Shown here: in pieces, positions 43,763-49,887 of the stretch
Layout of the letters: every line of letters begins with the position of its first letter
Numbering within the stretch: position 1 is the first letter of the stretch
Source: an uncultured Ignavibacteria bacterium
GTDB taxonomy: Bacteria > Bacteroidota > Ignavibacteria > Ch128b
DNA: 49,887 nucleotides
Assembly (NCBI GenBank): GCA_937944105.1
Contig: CALDZP010000061.1
Location: 1-49,887, forward strand
Reading direction: 5' to 3'
The notes under the pieces: generated by a model
The model's database searches: none
What the model saw: only the letters and a program-made list of their open reading frames with translations
What the model was told of the DNA's origin: nothing
Made by a program: the position numbers and the translations under genes

Positions 43763-44490
43763 AAAACAAAATTTTTTTAACTTTAATAGTTTCAAGTCTT
43801 TTGCAAATTAGTTTGTATGCTCAATTTAAGTTATCATCAGTATCTTTCTATACTGATTATTCGTATCCTTTGAGTAAGAGATTAAAAGTAACAAAAATCG
43901 ATGCAGTTGGTGGTGGAGCTGAAATCGATTTTTCTATTTTTAAAAATATTTATCTCGCATTTACAACAGGTTACAGCTTATTTTCACTTCAACAAGAAGA
44001 TGCAATTAAACAATGGAACTGGAGATTTTATACTGAAAGATATGCTGGAATTATTCGGGATAATTTAAGAGCAGATTCTACTCTTGCTGCTTATCTTAAT
44101 CCAATCCAAAAAATGGATCTAATCCCTGTTCAAATTTCAGTTAAGGGTAATTTCAAAATAAATAATTCTTTTTTTATAAAACCTCAAATCGGTGGAGGAA
44201 TAAATTTTTATACAAGACGACTTTACCTTGAAGAGGTCTGGCGAAAAAAATTTAGTGAACCAGATTATACTTTTGAGTATAGCTATAGAAATTTTGCAAC
44301 TAATAAATACGGTAATCCTTTAGCTTTGTTCGGTTCTGTGGAATTTGATTATCAACTTAATGAAATTTTTGTAATAGGCACAGCTTTCGGATATAAATAT
44401 TTTCTTAAAACAAAAGGAAAATTTGGATATGATCAATTCCCAATTAATGATTACTTTAACTTTAAGGTTTATCTATCATTTTTGTATTGA
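43759..44490 (+). CDS. Predicted outer-membrane beta-barrel protein
   Basis: 243 aa. The signal peptide ends near LYAQ (residue 21). The rest alternates aromatic/hydrophobic strands and polar turns, ending in FKVYLSFLY, a typical C-terminal barrel strand with an aromatic terminal residue. No family motif that I can name. It overlaps the PorV-like gene by 4 bp (ATGA), so translation is coupled. The two following genes have similar character, suggesting a multi-component outer-membrane assembly. Confidence 0.75.
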   Translation: MKNKIFLTLIVSSLLQISLYAQFKLSSVSFYTDYSYPLSKRLKVTKIDAVGGGAEIDFSIFKNIYLAFTTGYSLFSLQQEDAIKQWNWRFYTERYAGIIRDNLRADSTLAAYLNPIQKMDLIPVQISVKGNFKINNSFFIKPQIGGGINFYTRRLYLEEVWRKKFSEPDYTFEYSYRNFATNKYGNPLALFGSVEFDYQLNEIFVIGTAFGYKYFLKTKGKFGYDQFPINDYFNFKVYLSFLY

Positions 44491-44499
44491 GAATTTAAA

Positions 44500-45207
44500 A
44501 TGAAAAGAAATATAGCCTATATCTTTCTGATAATATTTATCTTTTCAAATTTTATAATCGCCCAAGAAAAAGTAAACTCTTTCGGTTATAGTGGTTCTTA
44601 CCTTATTCCAACAGGAACATTAGCTTCAAGATTTAAGCCAGCAGGCGGAATAAATCTCTTTTATGGATTTCGCTCAAGTGAGAGTTGGGAATGGTTTGGA
44701 AAATTTGAGTTTATCAATTTCAATAAAGAAAATAGGAATAAATTAAAGATAAAAAGAAATATAAACATTGGTGGAACTGAATTTACAAGAACTTTTGATC
44801 TCCCAAAACTTGAGACTGATTTAAAAATTTATGGTGCATCAGCTAATGCAAATTCAAATATTGTTGATATTGGTTTCCTTAGAACTGAGCTAACATTTGG
44901 TTTCGGAATTTATAGATGGGAAAGTTTTCGAAGCGGTTATTTTGATACTTTACGAGTTGATACTCTTGGTAATACTTACGATGCAGTAATTCTAAAAGTC
45001 CCACCACTTAAACAACTGGATTGGAGCGGAGGTTTTAGTGCCGGGTTGAATTTATCAACGAAAATTATTGAACCAGTATGGTTTATTATAAACGCTAATT
45101 ATAAAGCAATAATAGGTGAATTGTGGGCAACCTTAGACCTTGACCTGGAAAATGTTAGTGTATTTCAGATGTATGAAATTAGACTCGGGATACTTGCTAA
45201 ATTTTGA
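44500..45207 (+). CDS. Predicted outer-membrane beta-barrel protein
   Basis: 235 aa. The signal peptide ends near IIAQ (residue 22). The mature protein is strand-rich with Gly/aromatic alternation and ends in EIRLGILAKF, the C-terminal phenylalanine signature of outer-membrane barrels. SGSYLIPTGTLASRFKPAGG near the start resembles OmpW/OmpA-type barrels' opening, but no named family is evident. It lies 9 bp after the previous barrel gene and ends the cluster, followed 48 bp later by the glycosidase pair. Confidence 0.72.
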   Translation: MKRNIAYIFLIIFIFSNFIIAQEKVNSFGYSGSYLIPTGTLASRFKPAGGINLFYGFRSSESWEWFGKFEFINFNKENRNKLKIKRNINIGGTEFTRTFDLPKLETDLKIYGASANANSNIVDIGFLRTELTFGFGIYRWESFRSGYFDTLRVDTLGNTYDAVILKVPPLKQLDWSGGFSAGLNLSTKIIEPVWFIINANYKAIIGELWATLDLDLENVSVFQMYEIRLGILAKF

Positions 45208-45255
45208 AAAATTGAAAATCTAGTAAATCATTTAATCCAAAATTTTTTCAAAAAA

Positions 45256-46386
45256 ATGAATAATTATTTTTTACACCTTTTGATAGCTATTCTTACTTTA
45301 ATGAAATTATCTTTTGCTCAAAATGAAGGAGTAAGAGGAGTATGGTTAACGAATGTTGATAGCGATGTTTTAAGAAGTAAAGAAAATATTGTAGAAGCAG
45401 TTGAATTCCTTGATCAATTAAATTTTAATACAATCTTTGTCGTGGTTTGGAATAAAGGAATGACTCAGTATAAATCTAAAATCATGAAAGATTTCACTGG
45501 TTTTGAAATCGATACTATGTTTAATGATTTTGATCCACTCTCAGTTTTAATAGAAGAAGCTCACAAACGAAACATTAAAGTAATTGCGTGGTTTGAATTT
45601 GGTTTTGCAAGCTCATACAAACAAGACGGTGGAAAAATTTTAGAACTAAAACCAAATTGGAAAGCAATAGATAATGAAGGTAAACTTGTTTCAAAAAATG
45701 GTTTTGAATGGATGAATGGATTTCATCCAGAAGTTCAAGAATTTATTCTTTCATTGATTAAAGAAGTGATTGTAAATTACAAAGTTGATGGTATTCAAGG
45801 TGATGATCGTTTGCCTGCAATGCCTGTTGAAAGTGGTTATGATGAATACACAATGAATTTGTATCAAAAGGAACACAATGGTTCAAAACCACCTGAAAAT
45901 TTTCGGGACCCTGCATGGGTTCAATGGCGAGCTAATATTTTGAACAAGTTCGCTGAAAGAATCTATTTCGAAGTAAAATCTTACAATCCAGATTTAATTG
46001 TTTCAATGGCACCCAGTATTTATCCCTGGAGTAAGGAAGAATACCTACAGGATTGGCTTGAGTGGGTTCGGAATGGTAATGTTGATTTAATTTGTCCTCA
46101 ATTGTACAGATATAAATTTGAAGATTACGAAAAGCTCCTTTACGAAATAGTTAATTTTCAAATTGAAAATAAAGATCTCAAGAAATTTTATCCCGGTATC
46201 TTATTAAAGGTTGGAGATTACTACGCACCCACTGAGCTTCTGGAACAAAAAATTAATTTGAACAGAAATTTCGGAATAAATGGAGAAGTTTTTTTCTTTT
46301 ATGAGGGATTGAAAAAGCAAATTGATTTATTCAAGAAAATTTATAAGGATAAAGTTTCTTTCCCTAATTCTTTAAATCACGACTAA
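45256..46386 (+). CDS. GHL10 (DUF187) glycoside hydrolase-like protein, copy 1
   Basis: 376 aa. The signal peptide ends near SFAQ (residue 22). The TIM-barrel GHL10 domain covers about 26-345: GVRGVWLTNVDSDVL at the start, FNTIFVVVWNKG, the KVIAWFEFGFAS strand, and DGIQGDDRLPAMP (about 177-189), whose acidic pair is at the expected active-site strand. Family members include YngK and relate to the C-terminal domain of PgaB; specificity is unknown, but glucosaminoglycan-like substrates have been proposed. It has no sorting domain. It is about 18 bp upstream of a second, clearly paralogous copy. Confidence 0.92.
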   Translation: MNNYFLHLLIAILTLMKLSFAQNEGVRGVWLTNVDSDVLRSKENIVEAVEFLDQLNFNTIFVVVWNKGMTQYKSKIMKDFTGFEIDTMFNDFDPLSVLIEEAHKRNIKVIAWFEFGFASSYKQDGGKILELKPNWKAIDNEGKLVSKNGFEWMNGFHPEVQEFILSLIKEVIVNYKVDGIQGDDRLPAMPVESGYDEYTMNLYQKEHNGSKPPENFRDPAWVQWRANILNKFAERIYFEVKSYNPDLIVSMAPSIYPWSKEEYLQDWLEWVRNGNVDLICPQLYRYKFEDYEKLLYEIVNFQIENKDLKKFYPGILLKVGDYYAPTELLEQKINLNRNFGINGEVFFFYEGLKKQIDLFKKIYKDKVSFPNSLNHD

Positions 46387-46404
46387 AATATTAGTATCTT
46401 TTTT

Positions 46405-48303
46405 ATGACTAAAAAACTTTTACTTCTTATTTTCATAATTATTTGTAATGTATCCTTCACACAAACCCAGGAAATGCGAGGAACATGGTTAACAAATGTT
46501 GATAGTAATGTTTTATTTAGTGATAAATTAATTACTGAAGCAATGAATTATCTTTCCAGTATTGGAATTAATACTGTTTATGTATGTGTATGGAATAAGG
46601 GTTATACCTTATATCCAAGCAAAGTGATGAATGATCATTTTGGAATTCCGATATGGCAATCATTTTCAGGTCGTGATCCTCTCGAAAAAGTAATTATAGA
46701 AGCTCACAAAAACGGGATTGAAGTAATAGCCTGGTTTGAATATGGATTATCATCCTGGTATGCACAGAATCAAAATGATAGTGGACACATTATAAAAAAA
46801 TATCCGCACTGGGCACTATTAAATAGAGAAGGAAAACTAGCAACTAAGGACGGAGCTTTTCCACAGTTTATCTGGTTGTCTGGAATAAATCCCGAAGTTC
46901 AGGATTTCTTAATTTCTCTTTTTACTGAAGTTGTCGATAAATATGATATAGATGGTGTTCAGGCTGATGATAGACTCCCAGCCATGCCAGTTGAAGGAGG
47001 TTATGACTCTGTTAGTGTTGCAATTTATAAATCTGAAAATAATGGACAGTTGCCCCCATATGATTTTCAAAATTCTCAATGGAAAAGATGGAGAGCCAAT
47101 AAACTTAATCAATTTTTTAAAAGATTATATGACTCGGTAAAAGTAAGGGGTGATTATTTAATCTTTTCTTCAACTCCGAGTGTTTACCCGTGGGGTTATG
47201 AAAACTATTTGCAGGATTCTAAAACATGGGTTGACTCAGGCTACTGTGATACTTTTATGCCTCAACTTTATCGATATGATTTTTCATCTTATTTATATGA
47301 ACTAAACCAGTCTTTGAGTTATGTCCCATTAAATAAAAGAAAGACTTTTTTCCCTGCTGTGTTAATGAAAATAGGTAATTGGTTAATTAATGAAGATTAC
47401 TTGATGAACGTTTTAAATGTTAATAGACAAAAAGGTTTGAAGGGAGAGTCATTTTTCTTTTATGAAGGCTTAAGGGCAAATAATAATAAACTGGGAGATA
47501 CTTTAAAGTCAACTTTTTACTCAAATGAGGCTTTTTTACCCTATAGATCAGGAAATATCTGGAGACCAAAAGGGATTTTAGTGGATGATACTTCCCTTAC
47601 AACTAAAAAAACAGGTAAATGGAGCTACTATCCGGCAGGTGGATACTCTGGAGGAATATCAATGACTAATGATACATCTTATGCTTCCATTGAATATTAT
47701 GTTGATATACCTTATGATGCTAATTACCATCTCTATGTTTATTTAGTTCAAAGTTACATTAATTCAACACAAGCGAGGTATATTGTCTATTCTCAAAATG
47801 ATTCCACTATAATTTATGTTGATCAAACAAAATCGCAGAATGCCGGTTGGTATAAACTTGGCGATTTTTATCTAAACAAAGGCAATAAAAAAATCTTAAA
47901 GCTCGATAACTATGGATTACCGTCAGGACGATATATTAATTCTGATGCAGTTTTACTTTTATTAAATCGCAAGCTTTCTCCAGATTTAATAATTACAAAA
48001 GTAGATAATCAATCACGAACGAAAATTATCGATAACCATAAAAATGAAATTTCGGTATATCCAAATCCTTTTAACTCAAAAACAAGAGTAGAATTTTATT
48101 CTGATAAGATTTGTAAAGGTGAACTAAAACTTTTTGATTTTATAGGAAGAGAGGTCTTTTCACAAAATAATATTGAAATTAAAAATGGTTTAAATGCAAT
48201 TGAAATTAATATTGATCATTTAAAGCTTGCCTCGGGAATTTACATTGGCTCGCTAAAATTTAATGAAAGAACAATGACCTTTAAAGTTAGTTTACTTAAA
48301 TAG
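46405..48303 (+). CDS. GHL10 (DUF187) glycosidase-like protein, copy 2, with carbohydrate-binding-like and T9SS sorting domains
   Basis: 632 aa. The signal peptide ends near SFTQ (residue 20). The GHL10 domain (about 22-360) is paralogous to copy 1 throughout: EMRGTWLTNVDSNVL, VYVCVWNKGYTLYPSKVMND and DGVQADDRLPAMPVEGGYD. Residues about 390-510 form a beta-sandwich resembling the golvesin/Xly C-terminal domain (GKWSYYPAGGYSGG, then VDIPYDANYHLYVYL), probably binding carbohydrate or peptidoglycan. The last 80 residues are a T9SS type A sorting domain (ISVYPNPFNSKTRVEF, then ASGIYIGSL). So the second copy is displayed on the surface while the first stays periplasmic or is released. It starts 18 bp after copy 1. 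Confidence 0.92.
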   Translation: MTKKLLLLIFIIICNVSFTQTQEMRGTWLTNVDSNVLFSDKLITEAMNYLSSIGINTVYVCVWNKGYTLYPSKVMNDHFGIPIWQSFSGRDPLEKVIIEAHKNGIEVIAWFEYGLSSWYAQNQNDSGHIIKKYPHWALLNREGKLATKDGAFPQFIWLSGINPEVQDFLISLFTEVVDKYDIDGVQADDRLPAMPVEGGYDSVSVAIYKSENNGQLPPYDFQNSQWKRWRANKLNQFFKRLYDSVKVRGDYLIFSSTPSVYPWGYENYLQDSKTWVDSGYCDTFMPQLYRYDFSSYLYELNQSLSYVPLNKRKTFFPAVLMKIGNWLINEDYLMNVLNVNRQKGLKGESFFFYEGLRANNNKLGDTLKSTFYSNEAFLPYRSGNIWRPKGILVDDTSLTTKKTGKWSYYPAGGYSGGISMTNDTSYASIEYYVDIPYDANYHLYVYLVQSYINSTQARYIVYSQNDSTIIYVDQTKSQNAGWYKLGDFYLNKGNKKILKLDNYGLPSGRYINSDAVLLLLNRKLSPDLIITKVDNQSRTKIIDNHKNEISVYPNPFNSKTRVEFYSDKICKGELKLFDFIGREVFSQNNIEIKNGLNAIEINIDHLKLASGIYIGSLKFNERTMTFKVSLLK

Positions 48304-48305
48304 TT

Positions 48306-48336
48306 TTTGAGGACGATTTAATATATATTAATTTTG
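48306..48336 (+). promoter_or_regulatory. Bacteroidota-type promoter for the last gene
   Basis: TTTG (48306-48309), 19 bp, TAATTTTG (48329-48336), an exact fit to TTTG/TAnnTTTG. The start of transcription would be near 48343, about 27 bp before the ATG at 48370. This sets the last gene apart from the glycosidase pair. Confidence 0.65.
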
Positions 48337-48369
48337 TTAATGAAAAATCAAAATAAAGGGAAACAAACA

Positions 48370-49887
48370 ATGAAAAAACTAATTACAATAATTATCTCTG
48401 TAATATTGTATGGGAATTTAATTTATTCCCAAACACTATCACCACGATTTTTAACTATCTGGGAAAAATCCCAAGCAAAATCTAATTTTCCAACTTTTAT
48501 GGGAACGGCTCATACTGAAAGAGGCGCGGCTTATGGTGTTGTTGGTAGTGAAGAAAAGTATTTTTTAGTTTCAAGATTAGGCACTGCCAAAGTTTTAATT
48601 TTAAATCCAGCAGATGGGGATAGTTTGGGTACTCTTGATGTTACTGGAGTTTCTGGAGGTACTTTCCCACTTAATGATGTGGAAGTTTCGGCAGATGGAA
48701 AAATATTTGCTTGTAATTTATCTATTAATACAAGCTCAGATCCATTTAAAATTTACAAGTGGGATAATTTAACAGCCTCACCAGTTAATGTTATATCATT
48801 TACGACTGCTACTGCATATAGACTTGGAGACAAAATAACAGTAATAGGTAGTGCTTCTGATAATTCTTTAACTATTTATGCTGCGGCTGCATCTCAAAAT
48901 AAAGTATTCAGGTTTACAACTAACGACTATGGCAATACATTCTCTGTAGAAGAGATTACACTAAGTGATGGTACTCAAGGTACGGTTCCTACTGTTGCAC
49001 CTAAAGCGGCTGGTGCTGCTGGTTTTTATTTGAATTCTGCTGGAAGAAATGTAAAAGAATATGATGCCAGTGGAAATTTAATAGGAACATTACCAGGTAG
49101 TGTTGTTGCAACTGGTAGCACTGCTCTTCAATACATGGAATTTTCAGGGAAGAAATATCTTGCCGTTTTTAACTATGGTTCTGGTAATGAAAATTTACGT
49201 TTTGTTGATGTTTCAGGTGGAATTGAAAATGGCAAATTAGTTTTTGTTACTGACCCATTAGGTCCAATGCCAAATGGTAATGGAACTGGTGATGTTTCAT
49301 TTAAAAATAATGGAGATGGAACATTTGATATTTTCTTGCTTGGAACCAATAATGGAATTGCAAGATATAGAACTCAGAAATATGCTAATGTCACATTTAA
49401 TGTGAATATGAAGGTTAAAACAGCAAAAGGATTATTTAATCCTGCTGAAGATTCTTTAGTTGTTCGCGGATATTTTAATAATTGGAGTGGTAATGCTGAT
49501 TTGTTGACAGATCCTGATGGAGATACAATTTATACAATTACAAAAAATTATTTTGTTGCAGGTGATACTACCGAATTTAAGTTCGTAATTTTAAAAGATA
49601 ATCTAGATATCTGGGAAAGTATTCCAAATAGAGTGATTGTATTTGAAGAGGGTGATAAAACTTATAATTTCTATTTTGATAATGATTCAGTAATAACCGC
49701 ACAAGCTCAGGTTACTTTTAATATCAATATGAGAGTTGCAATACTAAAAGGTAAATTTGTTCCGTCAAGTGATTTACTTGTCATTCGAGGTAACTTCAAT
49801 GGTTGGAGTGGACTTTCAGATCAGTTAAGTGATCCAGATGGTGATTCAGTTTATTCAATTACAAAGACATTTAATGTAGGTGACAAT
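48370..49887 (+). CDS. Secreted propeller protein with tandem carbohydrate-binding-like repeats (partial, runs off the end)
   Basis: At least 506 aa, open at the right edge; the frame has no stop through 49887. AAAGGGA precedes the ATG. The signal peptide ends near IYSQ (residue 21). Residues about 30-335 are beta-rich with a propeller look (DVEVSADGKIFACN, YGNTFSVEEI), reminiscent of DUF4623. Two copies of a roughly 107-aa module start at residues 341 and 448: VTFNVNMKVKTAKGLFNP and VTFNINMRVAILKGKFVP, each followed by (V/I)RGxFNxWSG, a DPDGD turn and YxITK. This FNxW pattern resembles starch-binding or AMPK-type CBM20/48 modules. It is likely exported to bind a polysaccharide. A T9SS tail may lie beyond the window. 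Confidence 0.85.
   Translation, partial: MKKLITIIISVILYGNLIYSQTLSPRFLTIWEKSQAKSNFPTFMGTAHTERGAAYGVVGSEEKYFLVSRLGTAKVLILNPADGDSLGTLDVTGVSGGTFPLNDVEVSADGKIFACNLSINTSSDPFKIYKWDNLTASPVNVISFTTATAYRLGDKITVIGSASDNSLTIYAAAASQNKVFRFTTNDYGNTFSVEEITLSDGTQGTVPTVAPKAAGAAGFYLNSAGRNVKEYDASGNLIGTLPGSVVATGSTALQYMEFSGKKYLAVFNYGSGNENLRFVDVSGGIENGKLVFVTDPLGPMPNGNGTGDVSFKNNGDGTFDIFLLGTNNGIARYRTQKYANVTFNVNMKVKTAKGLFNPAEDSLVVRGYFNNWSGNADLLTDPDGDTIYTITKNYFVAGDTTEFKFVILKDNLDIWESIPNRVIVFEEGDKTYNFYFDNDSVITAQAQVTFNINMRVAILKGKFVPSSDLLVIRGNFNGWSGLSDQLSDPDGDSVYSITKTFNVGDN

Noticed and set aside
1-49887. CRISPR arrays, transposases, integrases, phage genes or restriction systems.
   Set aside because: None found; no regularly spaced repeats, no DDE or tyrosine recombinase motifs, and no obvious change in base composition marking an island.

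Overview
The window is visibly AT-rich, densely coded chromosome from a member of the Bacteroidota/Chlorobi group, most likely Ignavibacteria. The evidence is the combination of C-terminal type IX secretion (T9SS) sorting domains with the 'FPNPFNPST' signature (36040-37440; a related one at 46405-48303), a PorV/PorQ-family barrel, three TonB-dependent receptors with carboxypeptidase-regulatory-like N-terminal domains, a DUF4249 lipoprotein, and promoters that fit the Bacteroidota TTTG / TAnnTTTG pattern. I see no insertion sequence, prophage, CRISPR array or conjugative element. It reads as ordinary chromosome rich in envelope genes.

Layout. 1-460 is non-coding with a 35-bp direct repeat and a long inverted repeat. 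461-8148 carries a trypsin-like/TPR exported protein whose catalytic residues look lost, rmuC, a four-PAS histidine kinase, and a GT2/GT-C glycosyltransferase pair. 8451-12615 is an envelope operon: TonB receptor, DUF4249 lipoprotein, and a tandem rhodanese lipoprotein lacking both catalytic cysteines. uvrA (12705-15479) follows, then on the minus strand a DUF2461 protein and a Kef-type K+/H+ antiporter. 18468-21504 holds an S9 peptidase and an aldo/keto reductase. 21654-23257 holds a DUF6588-like outer-membrane protein, a tRNA with CAU anticodon, and secG, with two clear terminators. 23334-25741 (minus) holds an unknown lipoprotein and a PBP4-type carboxypeptidase; 25795-27322 (plus) an SDR and a LOG-family protein; 27345-28414 (minus) rpsU, a small zinc-ribbon protein and a universal stress protein.

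From 28642 everything is on the plus strand. purM leads a tightly packed set: a TolB-like propeller, a TPR-CHAT lipoprotein with a degenerate CHAT domain, a small lipoprotein and a BtuB-like TonB receptor (to 35938). 36040-45207 is a secretion/outer-membrane cluster: T9SS-cargo propeller, large TonB receptor, large secreted fibronectin-like protein with a FlgD/T9SS-like tail, PorV/PorQ-like barrel, and two more predicted barrels. 45256-48303 is a tandem pair of GHL10 (DUF187) glycosidase-like proteins, the second with a carbohydrate-binding-like and sorting domain. The window ends inside a secreted propeller protein with tandem carbohydrate-binding-like repeats (48370 onward).

The most notable theme is enzyme-like folds without their catalytic residues in exported proteins: the HtrA-like protein, the double rhodanese and the CHAT lipoprotein. 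The two envelope operons built around TonB receptors (28642-35938 and 36040-45207) are the best candidates for an undescribed system, but their function is inference only.
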